DNA of 33,466 nt from Clostridiaceae bacterium DTU079 (lineage in GTDB: Bacteria; Bacillota; Clostridia; Acetivibrionales; Acetivibrionaceae). A program made the translations under genes and the position numbers. Numbering within the stretch: the first letter of the stretch is position 1; the number at the start of each line of letters is the position of its first letter. The notes below the pieces were generated by a model. It searched no databases. It was not told where the DNA came from and was given only the letters and a program-made list of their open reading frames with translations. This document shows, piece after piece, positions 1-8,257 of this stretch. The DNA is taken from assembly GCA_001512505.1 (NCBI GenBank), contig LFSC01000039.1, forward strand, positions 1 to 33,466. The letters run 5' to 3'.

Positions 1-52
1 CGTTTCTTTTGCAGTTATAGTTTAAAAGAAAAATTACCAAAGGCAATAATAC

Positions 53-77
53 ACCGCAAAAAGCGGTTATTTTTTTG
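53..77 (+). terminator. Intrinsic terminator at the left end of the insertion sequence
   Basis: ACCGC (53-57) pairs with GCGGT (63-67) across an A-rich 5-base loop and is followed by a T-rich tract to about 77. It would stop transcription entering the element from the left, upstream of the transposase promoter. The stem is short, so efficiency is uncertain. Confidence 0.5.
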
Positions 78-101
78 TTAAAATTTTGTATTATTTTGGT
101 G

Positions 102-130
102 TTGTAGTATGATGTAGTATGTGGTATAAT
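102..130 (+). promoter_or_regulatory. Promoter of the transposase gene
   Basis: TTGTAG (102-107) is separated by exactly 17 bases from TATAAT (125-130), a good sigma-A-type match. The -35 box lies inside the subterminal inverted repeat 101-110, so transposase binding there could repress its own transcription (inference). Confidence 0.55.
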
Positions 131-165
131 ATAATAAAGGCTCTTTCTTGGGAGGTATTTGGCCT

Positions 166-1902
166 ATGTTCGTGAAAAAAAACAGATGCAAAAATGGACG
201 TATATTACTGACTCTTACTCGTTCATACAGAGAAAACGGGAAAGTTAAGCAAAAGCATGTTGAAGTACTCGGCTATCTCGATGAACTGGAAAAAATTTAT
301 CCTGACCCTATCGCCCATTTTCGGGAAATTGCTAAACAGCGTACCGCAGAAGAAACTCTCAATTCTGAGCCCATTAAACTTGTACTGAATCCTGATACTA
401 AAATTTCAGAGCATGAAATTGGATTGAAAAATCTTGGTTATGTCTTCCTCGAAAAAATTTACCATGAATTGGGTATTCATACTTTTTTTCAACGGCGTGA
501 AAACAGACTAAAAATTGATTTTAATTTAAATGCTATCTTTCGCCTGCTTGTTTATTCCCGTGTACTGTATCCAGGTTCCAAGAAAGAAGCATACGAAAAG
601 CAGGATCGTTTTTTTGAGACTTTTGCCCCCTCTTTAGAAGCTGTCTATCGCAGTCTTGACTACTATGACAGATTTAATTTAGATCTTCAGACTTGGCTCA
701 ATAACGCTATCCTGGAACAATATGGCCGGGATCATGAATTGGCCTATTACGATGTTACCAATTACTATTTTGAAATAGATCAAGAAGATGAACTAAGACG
801 GAGAGGTCCCAGCAAAGAAAAACGTCCAAATCCTATTGTCCAAATGGGACTGCTTCTTGATAGTAAAGGTCTGCCTTTAGCATTCCATCTCTTTCCTGGT
901 AATCAATCGGAAAAACTATCTCTAAATCCAATTTTGAACAGAGTCAAAGAAGATTACAAATTCGGTCGTATTGTGGTTGTAGCTGATAAAGGACTTAACT
1001 GTGGTGATAATATTGCCTATCAAATAGCCTCAGGCAATGGATATATCTATAGTCAATCCATAAGAGGCGCAGATCAGGAGTTCAAGCAATATGTATTGGA
1101 CCAAAGCGGATATCAGGGTAATGGGGAATTTAGATGTAAATCCCGCATTTATCCCAGAGAAATTACTTTTACTGACCGGAATGGTAAAAAGCAAAAGATA
1201 CGTGTTGACCAGAAACAAGTTGTTTTTTACAGCCAGGATTATGCAGAAAAAGCCCGTTATGAAAGGAGCCGCGTAATCGAAAAAGCCAAAAGGTATCTTA
1301 AAACTCCTTCTGCTTTTACCCGCTCTATATCATATAGTGCTGCTTCATATATTAAAGGCATTCAAATAAACGAAGACGGTGAAATTGTAAAAACAAACAC
1401 TAAGCTATATTTGGATGAGGATAAAATTCGTGAAGAAGAAAAATATGACGGTTACTATGCTATAGTTACCAGTGAATTAGATAAAAGTGATAATGAAATT
1501 ATTGAAATATATCATAACCTCTGGAAAATAGAAGAGACTTTCAAAATATCCAAGTCTGAACTTAGAACACGCCCGATTTATGTTTCACTGGAAGCTCATA
1601 TCGAGGCCCATTTTCTAAGTTGTTTTGTTGCATTGCTTTTGATCCGAATTCTTGAAATGAGGATGAATCAATCTGCTCATTCGGGAATTCTTGACCCAAA
1701 TCTTAAATTTTCTGCTTCTGAAATAATTAATTCTATTCGAAATTATACATGCAGTTCAATTGGTGAAAATTATTACAATTTTCATTATACCGATGGAATA
1801 ATCCAGAGTATGGAGAAGGTATTCGGTATTGATTTAAGCAAGAAATACAGGACAAGAGGGGAAATTAAAAAAATTATTGCAAATGTAAAAAAGTTGAGCT
1901 GA
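166..1902 (+). CDS. IS1634-family transposase
   Basis: This 578-residue DDE transposase of the IS4/IS1634 group cuts and joins the ends of the surrounding element. Candidate catalytic acidic residues lie in the segments LAYYDVTNYYFE and IVVVADKGLN, and the third in YHNLWKIEETFKISKSELR, which matches the Y-x2-(L/R)-x3-E-x6-K signature of the superfamily. The N-terminal part (SYRENGKVKQKHVEVLGYL) is typical of IS1634 proteins. The frame is open from a TTG at 148, but ATG 166 is chosen because GGGAGG at 150-155 sits about 10 bases before it. The gene is uninterrupted and of normal length. The family call is firm; the exact IS name is not known to me. Confidence 0.9.
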   Translation: MFVKKNRCKNGRILLTLTRSYRENGKVKQKHVEVLGYLDELEKIYPDPIAHFREIAKQRTAEETLNSEPIKLVLNPDTKISEHEIGLKNLGYVFLEKIYHELGIHTFFQRRENRLKIDFNLNAIFRLLVYSRVLYPGSKKEAYEKQDRFFETFAPSLEAVYRSLDYYDRFNLDLQTWLNNAILEQYGRDHELAYYDVTNYYFEIDQEDELRRRGPSKEKRPNPIVQMGLLLDSKGLPLAFHLFPGNQSEKLSLNPILNRVKEDYKFGRIVVVADKGLNCGDNIAYQIASGNGYIYSQSIRGADQEFKQYVLDQSGYQGNGEFRCKSRIYPREITFTDRNGKKQKIRVDQKQVVFYSQDYAEKARYERSRVIEKAKRYLKTPSAFTRSISYSAASYIKGIQINEDGEIVKTNTKLYLDEDKIREEEKYDGYYAIVTSELDKSDNEIIEIYHNLWKIEETFKISKSELRTRPIYVSLEAHIEAHFLSCFVALLLIRILEMRMNQSAHSGILDPNLKFSASEIINSIRNYTCSSIGENYYNFHYTDGIIQSMEKVFGIDLSKKYRTRGEIKKIIANVKKLS

Positions 1903-1931
1903 TACACTACAACTTATTCACCAAACCATAA

Positions 1932-1973
1932 AGCCCATAACCTGCTATTTTAGCGTGGTTATGGGCTCTTTTT
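1932..1973 (+). terminator. Intrinsic terminator of the transposase gene
   Basis: An 11-bp perfect stem, AGCCCATAACC (1932-1942) with GGTTATGGGCT (1957-1967), has a 14-base loop and is followed by a T run to 1973. It lies 30 bases after the transposase stop codon, inside the insertion sequence. Confidence 0.85.
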
Positions 1974-1991
1974 CCCTCTTCTAACTGCAAA

Positions 1992-2026
1992 ATTTAGTAA
2001 TTTAGTAATTTACTAAATTACTAAAT
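1992..2026. repeat. 35-bp perfect AT-rich palindrome at the IS right junction
   Basis: The 17-base arms 1992-2008 and 2010-2026 are exact reverse complements around one central T. Each arm is itself a tandem repeat of ATTTAGTA. The palindrome abuts the right terminal repeat of the insertion sequence. It could be a target preferred by the element, or a dimer/tetramer protein site with four ATTTAGTA half-sites. Lacking G+C, it is a poor terminator. Its function is unknown. Confidence 0.8.
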
Positions 2027-2182
2027 ACATTATAACCCTATTTTTATGGGGTGTCAACAAAAACAAAATTTTCAGTAAATACACCTTTATCCATTCAAAA
2101 GTTAACTCCAATTAAGTTGTGATAAAACTGAACAATTATTAAAAGACAGTTCAGAACTTATCGATAAGAAAAGGAAAGGGTT

Positions 2183-2848
2183 TTAACCGCCAAGAATCAT
2201 AGCCAGAAACGTTCCGATAAACACAAAGGGAGCTAACGGAAGGGAGTCCTTCATATTCTTTCTTCTCAAAAGGAGCATAATAATGGCTGCGGCAAAGCAT
2301 AAAAACAGGCTTAGGATTATTACTGTCATTGTTCCGGAATAACCGCAAAAAACACCGATCACGGCAAACATTTTTACATCTCCCATGCCGATACTGTTTT
2401 TCGCCACCAAAGCCACTATAAGAAAAATTCCTCCCCCCAGAATCAAACCTTTCAGGTCTGAAAGCAATATATCGGCTATTGTTTTATTGTATTTAAGAAA
2501 CTCTATTATATAAAACACAGCTCTGGTAAATAAACCTGAAAGCAATAAGATATTCGGAATTTTTTTGCTTTTTAAATCAATATATGCTATTGGAGCAAGC
2601 AGAACTACCAATGTCGTGAGCTTTGCAGCTCCAATAAAGTCGGAATAGTTATAATACCGGATTCCAAAGGAAGCTATCCCCATAATAAAGGATAGTGCCA
2701 AAAATGCTAAATACGAAAGTTTTGGAGGAAAAAGTGCCATTGCCTTGGCTCTTAATGTTCCCTTTTTTAAAACCGTTTCCCATTGCAGGTAATAGCTCGC
2801 CAATATTATTAAAAAAGCTACAAAAGGAACCGCAAATAATGCCCACAT
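2183..2848 (-). CDS. Prepilin peptidase, A24 family (short, TadV/CpaA-like)
   Basis: This polytopic membrane aspartyl protease is predicted to remove the leader of type IV-like prepilins. The two catalytic aspartates are visible in LAPIAYIDLKSKKIPN and in the GMGDVK motif. About six or seven hydrophobic segments span the 221 residues. The N-terminal cysteine-motif methylase domain of full-length PilD enzymes is absent, as in the A24A-only CpaA/TadV group. ATG 2848 is preferred to a TTG at 2854 because GGAGGAG (2863-2857) is spaced 8 bases from it. No pilin genes are in the window, so its substrate is unknown. The 240 bases upstream are AT-rich and may contain a weak promoter (TTGCTA, 18 bases, TATTAT). 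Confidence 0.85.
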   Translation of the reverse strand: MWALFAVPFVAFLIILASYYLQWETVLKKGTLRAKAMALFPPKLSYLAFLALSFIMGIASFGIRYYNYSDFIGAAKLTTLVVLLAPIAYIDLKSKKIPNILLLSGLFTRAVFYIIEFLKYNKTIADILLSDLKGLILGGGIFLIVALVAKNSIGMGDVKMFAVIGVFCGYSGTMTVIILSLFLCFAAAIIMLLLRRKNMKDSLPLAPFVFIGTFLAMILGG

Positions 2849-3000
2849 TCCCAATTCTCCTCCAATCCTCAGCTTTTCCTCTTAATAGATATCGACAATT
2901 ATAATATTTTATATATATTTATTTTAGCAAAATTATGTAAATAAACAGCAGCAATGAGTATATAAAATAATTTCGCTCTATAAAAAATAATTGCTATTTT

Positions 3001-3034
3001 AAAAAAATAGATACACCGTTTGATTGGCAGTGTA
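3001..3034 (-). terminator. Intrinsic terminator after the acyl-CoA synthetase gene
   Basis: Read on the minus strand, TACACTG (3034-3028) pairs with CGGTGTA (3018-3012), including one G-U pair, and runs into TCTATTTTTTT. It lies about 65 bases beyond the synthetase stop codon. Confidence 0.6.
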
Positions 3035-3098
3035 CCCATTTAAAATCTCTGTGGTTATTTAATTATGGGACTTTCATCCCTATTTAGCATATCGGTTA

Positions 3099-4733
3099 TT
3101 ACCTTTGAGTTTGAGCTGCGACCAACCTTTCTGCACCGTATTTTTCTCTCAAACGCGGTTTTTCAATTTTTCCGGTTGGATTGCGCGGAATTTGGTCAAA
3201 TATAATTTGTTTCGGGCGCTTGTAACGCGGCAATGAAGAACAAAATGCTTTTATATCTTCTTCAGTGCACACAATACCCGGTTTCAATTCTATAATAGCA
3301 GCTGCTATTTCACCAAGGCGCTCATCAGGCAACCCAATGACAGCCGCATCCTTGATTGCATCATGGGAACGAAGAAAATCTTCGATTTGTACCGGATATA
3401 TGTTTTCACCGCCACTGATAATCACATCTTTCTTCCTGTCCACCAAATATATAAAACCGTCCTCGTCCATCTGTGCCATATCCCCGGTATATAACCAACC
3501 GTCTTTAAGTACTTCCGCAGTAGCCTGCGGGTCGTTATAATAACACTTCATGACGCCCGGACCCTTGACTATCAATTCACCTACTTCTCCCTGAGGAACT
3601 TCACAGCCCTTATTGTCAACAATCTTGGCTTCCCAATTATATCCCGGTTTACCGATAGCACCAACTTTATGTATGTTTTCAACACCTAAATGCACACATC
3701 CCGGTCCGGTGGATTCACTGAGTCCATAGTTGGTGTCATACAAATGGTTCGGAAAATACTCTTTCCAGCGGTGAATCAAGCTGGGAGGAACGGGTTGAGC
3801 TCCAATATGCATCAATCTCCAATGAGAAAGATCGTAATCTTCCAGTTTCACATCTCCTCTTTCGATGGCATCCAGAATATCCTGTGCCCAAGGAACAAGA
3901 AGCCATACGATGGTAATCTTCTCTTCGGAAACTGTCCTTAATATCCAGTCCGGCTTAATTCCACGGAGCAATACTGCTTTGCTGCCTGCCAGCAAGCTTC
4001 CGAACCAATGCATCTTAGCACCGGTATGGTAAAGCGGCGGAATGCACAAGAAATTGTCTTCACGAGTTTGTCCGTGATGGTTTTGTTCCGTATAACATGC
4101 TGACATTAAGCTACTGTGAGTATGCAAAATTGCCTTTGGAAATCCTGTGGTCCCGGATGAGAAATATATTGCCGCATCGTCATCATCGCTAATCTCAATT
4201 TGCGGAGCTTCCGATGAGCAATTGGCAGTAAGACGGTCATAACTTTCTGCAAAAGAAGGTCTGTTTTCTCCCGCATAAAGAAGGGTTTTTATCTGGGGTA
4301 TCTGCTCATAAATACTCTCCAGACGCCCTATAAACTCGGGTCCGAATATTAAAGCAATGGATTCGGACAAGCCCAGGCAATATTTTATTTCCTCAGCTGT
4401 ATACCTAAAATTCAGCGGCACTGCCACTGCTCCGGTCTTTAAAATTCCAAAATAAATCGGCAGCCACTCCAAACAATTCATTAAAAGAATAGCTACCTTG
4501 TCCCCTTTTTTTATACCTCTTTTAATCAATAGATTGGCAAAACGATTGGCTTTCTCGTCAAAAACGCGCCATGTCATGTCACGGCGGTATTCACCTGCCG
4601 GATTGTTTTCAATAAGCTCGTATTCTTTCCAGATCACATTATGGCTTTCCTGAAGATCAAGGTTTATCTCCGTAAGACATATCTCATTTCCGTACAATTT
4701 TGCGTTACGCGCCAATATTTCCGTAATAGGCAT
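3099..4733 (-). CDS. AMP-dependent acyl-CoA synthetase/ligase (ANL superfamily)
   Basis: The 544-residue cytoplasmic enzyme is predicted to activate a carboxylic acid with ATP to an acyl-adenylate and transfer it to CoA. Core ANL motifs are present in order: the phosphate-binding loop YFSSGTTGFPKA near residue 190, YGLSESTG, YTGDM with DGFIYLVDRKKDVIISGGENI, and the C-terminal NPTGKIEKP with the adenylation lysine. The length and motif set fit medium/long-chain fatty-acyl or aryl-CoA ligases; the exact substrate cannot be read from sequence. ATG 4733 has GGAGG about 9 bases upstream. It appears monocistronic, with a terminator at 3001-3034. The 230 bases upstream (4734-4963) hold no gene I can support, only a short TTAAG/CTTAA stem-loop near 4850. 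Confidence 0.9.
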   Translation of the reverse strand: MPITEILARNAKLYGNEICLTEINLDLQESHNVIWKEYELIENNPAGEYRRDMTWRVFDEKANRFANLLIKRGIKKGDKVAILLMNCLEWLPIYFGILKTGAVAVPLNFRYTAEEIKYCLGLSESIALIFGPEFIGRLESIYEQIPQIKTLLYAGENRPSFAESYDRLTANCSSEAPQIEISDDDDAAIYFSSGTTGFPKAILHTHSSLMSACYTEQNHHGQTREDNFLCIPPLYHTGAKMHWFGSLLAGSKAVLLRGIKPDWILRTVSEEKITIVWLLVPWAQDILDAIERGDVKLEDYDLSHWRLMHIGAQPVPPSLIHRWKEYFPNHLYDTNYGLSESTGPGCVHLGVENIHKVGAIGKPGYNWEAKIVDNKGCEVPQGEVGELIVKGPGVMKCYYNDPQATAEVLKDGWLYTGDMAQMDEDGFIYLVDRKKDVIISGGENIYPVQIEDFLRSHDAIKDAAVIGLPDERLGEIAAAIIELKPGIVCTEEDIKAFCSSLPRYKRPKQIIFDQIPRNPTGKIEKPRLREKYGAERLVAAQTQR

Positions 4734-4963
4734 TTTAAATATCCTCCCATCCTACCATTTCAAAAATTCGTTATAATACATATTACAAAAAATCCGTACT
4801 AAACAAATCGCACTAATCAAGTCTTACTAAAAATGCTGCGGTTAAGGCTACGCTTAATTGTAAAATGTAATATATATTATGGATGTCCTCACTTATAAAC
4901 AGCAAACGCTACAATATATTATAAATCAACAAAAACTGCAAATCAATAGATGTATAGTACAGA

Positions 4964-5971
4964 TTAATTTATTGATGTGTAGTATTTAGAGTAAATTTCA
5001 TACATTATTTCCTCAACCTTTTTCGTATCCGGTATTACCGGAAGATTTGTACTCTTTGCTGCTTGTTCAAATTCATTCTCATAGCGGTTTACAAATTCAA
5101 ATATCTCTTCAAATTTATACTTTCCCTTTCGAATATCGAGTAAAAATGACTGTTCCTCTTTTCTATATGTAATAATACCTTTACCTTGTAAAATATCCCT
5201 TCCGGTCATCAGCAGCCTTATCAGGTGCATTGCATGCTTGAGTAAATGAGGCATGTCTTTTTTGCGGTTTCGGTGATTTAATTTTGAATAAGTCCTTACA
5301 ACATTAGTCATTTCGGAATATATATTGGTAAAATCCCTCAGCGGATAATGTTTTAAGTTTATATCCATATAAATTTCTTCATCGAAATCGGGTTTTTCCG
5401 ACCTGTCTAAATAAAGTGAAATGCTCCCGTCTTCAAATTTTGAATAAACTCTCTGAAAATGCTCCATTTGGTTGCTCAGTGTATTCAGTATATGTTGTTC
5501 CTTCTCTTTTTGAGGATAATCATCCCGGGCCAACGCATTTTTGAGCCGCCTTAACTGTGCCATGGCATAATTGCCGAAGCTTTGCACAACCCTCTGGGAA
5601 AGAAACAGCGACTCATTTTCACGTAGCAGCCTGCCACCGTCGCTAATGGCAATAATACTGTTATCGTTGACACCCAGTAATTCTAACGTATTGGGATTTG
5701 CACTAAGACACAGGTTTATAAACTTCTTAAGCCCGTAAATAACAGTATCCGTTTCCCTATCTTCAAACTGTTCAAAATTGTCCAAACCCAGGATATGCTT
5801 TTTGCTTTCTACAACAACTCCTCTTAAATCAATGTCACTTGTGCCAACATTAGTACCATATCCGTAAGAACCGCTTGCCACCAAATAAATAATATGATCT
5901 TTCAATATTTCATTTTGACGCAAAAAATCATAGGCACTGCTTTTAATTTTCTTATCTATAATATCATCCAT
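4964..5971 (-). CDS. Predicted nucleotidyltransferase, RlaP-like (polymerase beta superfamily)
   Basis: The N-terminus carries a minimal nucleotidyltransferase fold: GSYGYGTNVGTSDIDLRG, with the G-S motif and the paired aspartates (D-x-D) that bind metal and NTP. The remaining C-terminal helical region and the 335-residue length fit the PF10127/RlaP-type family, whose members are linked to RNA repair in some bacteria and phages. No RNA ligase or methyltransferase neighbour is visible, so a repair role is only a family suggestion. A TTG at 5983 is an alternative start; ATG 5971 is favoured modestly, with GAAGG (5988-5984) and GGGGA upstream. It lies about 50 bases after the nitroreductase gene and is probably co-transcribed with it. 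Confidence 0.8.
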   Translation of the reverse strand: MDDIIDKKIKSSAYDFLRQNEILKDHIIYLVASGSYGYGTNVGTSDIDLRGVVVESKKHILGLDNFEQFEDRETDTVIYGLKKFINLCLSANPNTLELLGVNDNSIIAISDGGRLLRENESLFLSQRVVQSFGNYAMAQLRRLKNALARDDYPQKEKEQHILNTLSNQMEHFQRVYSKFEDGSISLYLDRSEKPDFDEEIYMDINLKHYPLRDFTNIYSEMTNVVRTYSKLNHRNRKKDMPHLLKHAMHLIRLLMTGRDILQGKGIITYRKEEQSFLLDIRKGKYKFEEIFEFVNRYENEFEQAAKSTNLPVIPDTKKVEEIMYEIYSKYYTSIN

Positions 5972-6022
5972 TATTCCCCACAACCTTCAGTGCTTCACGA
6001 AAAAAGCTGTCCGAATGTTATA

Positions 6023-6541
6023 TTAAAACCCATTATAATGTAGCTTATTCAAAAGCAAATCATCTTCAGTATATGCTCTTTTCTGCTCATCGGGATATCC
6101 GATTGCCACCATGCACAAAACCGCATATTTAGCCGGTATTCCCAAAGTTTCTTTGATATAATCCTCTGCCTTCACATTATTAGCACCGACTCTATCTCTT
6201 ACCTGTATCCAGCATGAGCCCAATCCCAAAGAATGTGCCGCCAGTTGCATTATTATTGAAGCAATTGAAGCATCCTCTATCCAAACATCACACACCTCAG
6301 GGTCTGCAATGACAACAATACCCAAGGGTGCACCGGTCAAAAAGGATGAACTGTGTTCCCTGCATTTCGAAAGCTTTTTCAATAACTCTTTATCGGTTAC
6401 TGCAATAAATTCCCAAGGTCTTCTGGAGCGGGAAGAAGGTGAGAGCAAAGCACTTTTTAATATTGTGTCTATTTTTTCCTTTTCAACTTCCTTTTCTTGA
6501 AACTTCCTTATGCTCCTTCTCGATTTCAACAGGTCATACAT
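6023..6541 (-). CDS. Nitroreductase-family FMN oxidoreductase
   Basis: This 172-residue flavoprotein of the nitroreductase fold has the N-terminal SRRSIRKF motif that contacts FMN phosphate, the SPSSRSRRPWEFIAV segment, and the C-terminal ALCMVAIGYPDE-type segment. Members transfer hydride from NAD(P)H to nitro compounds, quinones or flavins, or act as dehalogenases; the native substrate is unknown. The protein is near the family minimum length. ATG 6541 has GGGGGA about 8 bases upstream, and a clear promoter lies at 6591-6620. The nucleotidyltransferase gene follows closely and may share the transcript. Confidence 0.88.
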   Translation of the reverse strand: MYDLLKSRRSIRKFQEKEVEKEKIDTILKSALLSPSSRSRRPWEFIAVTDKELLKKLSKCREHSSSFLTGAPLGIVVIADPEVCDVWIEDASIASIIMQLAAHSLGLGSCWIQVRDRVGANNVKAEDYIKETLGIPAKYAVLCMVAIGYPDEQKRAYTEDDLLLNKLHYNGF

Positions 6542-6590
6542 AGAAACATTCCCCCTTGTGTTTTCGCTTCACCTATTTTCGTTACTAACT

Positions 6591-6620
6591 ATTATATCTT
6601 CAAATGTATAATTTTATCAA
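6591..6620 (-). promoter_or_regulatory. Promoter of the nitroreductase gene
   Basis: On the minus strand TTGATA (6620-6615) is separated by 18 bases from TATAAT (6596-6591). This gives a 5' leader of about 45 bases before ATG 6541. Confidence 0.6.
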
Positions 6621-6665
6621 CAAAAAGACAAGCTTTTCATATGCCACTTCCTGTACCGGCACAAC

Positions 6666-7886
6666 TCATGTTATCCTGTATCTTGAAACGATAAACCCCA
6701 GTCCTGCAAGCATAATTCCCGTTACCAGAAGGATCAGCTCAACAGATACCACGTCTGCAAGCGGTCCGAATAACAGCATGGCAACAGGCATGGACGCAGA
6801 GGTAATAATCTGAATGATTGAGAAAACCCGTCCCATCATTGTATCTTGAACATTCTCCTGGATAAGCACAGTTTGTGCCGTTGAGCATATCGGCATAAAA
6901 AAGCCAGAAAGTCCCATAATCAAAAGATAAACCATAAACCATTTCACCATACCCAAAAGAGCAAAGGTTATTCCAAAGGCTATAAGAGAAATTGCTATGG
7001 TACGAATCTTGTTCTTAAACTCCCCACGGAAGGAAACAAAAATCCCTCCAATCAGCGAGCCGATAGTCCAGACCATTTCATTTGCTGTCAATCTCCACAC
7101 CTCATCGCCAAAAGATCTTTGAATCATAATTGGAGTTAAGAACGCAGCCGGGGTTATCAAAAAGAAAGAAATTCCAAAGCAAATAATAATATCTTTCAGC
7201 AATTTGTTTTCAAAGGTATATTTAACACCTTCCCTCAGGTTTTCAAAAACAGAGGATTTTTCGTCCGGCTGAGAAACCTTGTCAATTTTTATGAAGCATA
7301 GAATAATAATAGCTATTACTGCAGTTATCACATCTATCATAAATGCCCATGAGATATCAAGATATCCAAGAACCATACCTCCTACTGCAGGAGCCAATAA
7401 AAGCAATAGGGCATTTAATGTCTGATTGATTCCATTCACCTTTGTAAGCTTCTCTGCAGGAACAATCTGAGGATAAACGGCATTAACCGCCGGTGTTTGA
7501 ATCCCTGTAAAAACCGATCGGATAAAGGATACCACCAATAGAAGGTTAATGCTTCTATAGCCTGCAAAAAATATTACAGCCAGTATCAGGGTTGATAGTG
7601 CAATAAAGCCATCGGAGAACAATATCAGGTACTTGCGGTTGTATCGATCCGCCCATACACCTACCCAAAGTGAAATCAATACCTGGGGCAGCATGGAGCA
7701 AATTGCCGAAAGCATAACCCACTTCCCGGAAGATGTCTCCAGTGTAATATACCATATGATCGCAAAGCTAACCACCGAAGAACCGAACAGCGAAACATTC
7801 TGGCTGGCCAGAAACAAGGCTATCTTCTTCATCCATGTATTGTTTTGAGCTTGAAGTCCTTTCTCTTTCATAACATATTCTTCCAT
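6666..7886 (-). CDS. MFS drug-efflux transporter, macrolide-efflux (Mef) type
   Basis: The 406-residue protein has about 12 hydrophobic segments, and its loop between helices 2 and 3, GVWADRYNRKYLI, is the MFS signature. The overall organisation resembles MFS_3/Mef-type proton-coupled drug exporters (macrolides and related drugs); the actual drug is not determinable. ATG 7886 is preceded by GAGGTGATAAATAT, an ideal ribosome site; a second ATG five codons downstream is an alternative. Upstream lies an unusually long leader with a 12-codon ORF (8158-8196), stem-loops and an intrinsic terminator ending about 45 bases before the start. Expression is therefore probably controlled by attenuation in response to translation-inhibiting antibiotics (inference). 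No ABC-F or Erm partner gene is adjacent. Confidence 0.88.
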   Translation of the reverse strand: MEEYVMKEKGLQAQNNTWMKKIALFLASQNVSLFGSSVVSFAIIWYITLETSSGKWVMLSAICSMLPQVLISLWVGVWADRYNRKYLILFSDGFIALSTLILAVIFFAGYRSINLLLVVSFIRSVFTGIQTPAVNAVYPQIVPAEKLTKVNGINQTLNALLLLLAPAVGGMVLGYLDISWAFMIDVITAVIAIIILCFIKIDKVSQPDEKSSVFENLREGVKYTFENKLLKDIIICFGISFFLITPAAFLTPIMIQRSFGDEVWRLTANEMVWTIGSLIGGIFVSFRGEFKNKIRTIAISLIAFGITFALLGMVKWFMVYLLIMGLSGFFMPICSTAQTVLIQENVQDTMMGRVFSIIQIITSASMPVAMLLFGPLADVVSVELILLVTGIMLAGLGFIVSRYRIT

Positions 7887-7930
7887 ATATTTATCACCTC
7901 ATAGTCAGTATTTTTAAAGAACAAAACGAA

Positions 7931-7972
7931 GAAAAATAAAAGGCTGCAAATGAACACGCATCATCTGCAACC
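7931..7972 (-). terminator. Intrinsic terminator (attenuator) just upstream of the MFS gene
   Basis: In the transcript GGTTGCAGATGA (7972-7961) pairs with TCATTTGCAGCC (7953-7942), 12 bp with two G-U pairs and a 7-base loop. TTTTATTTTT follows immediately. No upstream coding gene needs termination here, and the MFS ribosome site is only about 30 bases downstream, so it is best read as an attenuator. A competing pairing exists: UCAUGCAA (8069-8062) can pair with UUGCA-GA-UGA in the 5' arm with a 2-base bulge. Confidence 0.8.
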
Positions 7973-8006
7973 CAATATCTTTATAAATAATATAAATTTT
8001 ATAAAC

Positions 8007-8026
8007 TATACGTTTTTATTCGTATA
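8007..8026. repeat. Dyad TATACG-N8-CGTATA in the MFS leader
   Basis: The perfect 6-base arms lie at 8007-8012 and 8021-8026. On the minus strand the dyad contains ATACGAATAAA, which also occurs on the plus strand at 8266-8276 inside the promoter spacer. This could be a repressor operator present twice, or a small RNA hairpin. No regulator gene is adjacent. Confidence 0.45.
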
Positions 8027-8089
8027 ATACAGTTTACTCAGAATATTAAAGATATACAAAATTGCATGAATGTTCATTGTAAGAATTCC

Positions 8090-8141
8090 AAAATAAGGCA
8101 ACACAAATAAAAGCTATACCGAGTAAGTTTTGCCTCATTTT
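8090..8141 (-). promoter_or_regulatory. Second stem-loop of the MFS leader
   Basis: In the transcript AAAAUGAGGCAA (8141-8130) pairs with UUGCCUUAUUUU (8101-8090), 12 bp with one G-U pair and a 28-base loop. Its 5' arm is directly continuous with the 3' arm of the first stem-loop. The two could therefore switch when a ribosome stalls on the leader ORF. Confidence 0.5.
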
Positions 8142-8170
8142 TATTTAGTTATTGTCATTAAACTAAATAA
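8141..8170 (-). promoter_or_regulatory. First stem-loop of the MFS leader, overlapping the leader ORF
   Basis: TTATTTAGTT and AACTAAATAA (8141-8150 and 8161-8170) form a perfect 10-bp stem with a 10-base loop. The 5' arm in the transcript covers the last codons of the 12-codon ORF, whose stop codon begins the loop. A stalled ribosome would prevent this hairpin. Confidence 0.55.
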
Positions 8171-8196
8171 TTAACCCTCATTCTAACAATAAACAT
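8158..8196 (-). CDS. Putative 12-residue leader peptide (MFIVRMRVNYLV)
   Basis: ATG 8196 is preceded by AGAGGA (8208-8203) with a 6-base spacer, as good a ribosome site as the large genes have. The ORF lies about 55 bases after a predicted transcription start and about 270 bases before the MFS gene. Its product contains Arg5-Met6-Arg7. Known macrolide-arrest leader peptides such as ErmDL (MTHSMRLR...) use a basic-X-basic motif, and ErmBL also has a Met-Arg pair near the N-terminus. By analogy it may stall ribosomes when a macrolide-like drug is bound. Nothing shows that it is translated, and a 12-codon ORF can occur by chance; the case rests on position, ribosome site and hairpins together. 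Confidence 0.55.
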   Translation of the reverse strand: MFIVRMRVNYLV

Positions 8197-8257
8197 TCGC
8201 AATCCTCTTTCCAAAATATTGAATAAGTAAACCGATTAAGATAAACAACCGATTTCA

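Larger units (their letters stand above)
7..1992 (+). mobile_element. Complete insertion sequence, IS1634-like (IS4 superfamily)
   Basis: The element is about 1986 bp and is bounded by an 11-bp perfect inverted repeat, TTTTGCAGTTA at 7-17 and its complement at 1982-1992. A second, subterminal inverted repeat (GTTGTAGTRT) lies at 101-110 and 1904-1913, just outside the transposase gene. A single intact transposase fills the interior, so the copy could be active. Stem-loop terminators near both ends would insulate it from flanking transcription. No target-site duplication is evident: only 6 bases of left flank are in the window, and they do not match the right flank. The exact termini are therefore inferred from the inverted repeats alone. 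Confidence 0.75.

Noticed and set aside
2157-2168. 12-bp palindrome CTTATCGATAAG near the prepilin peptidase stop
   Set aside because: It is short, lacks a T run or nearby promoter, and such palindromes are expected by chance in AT-rich DNA.
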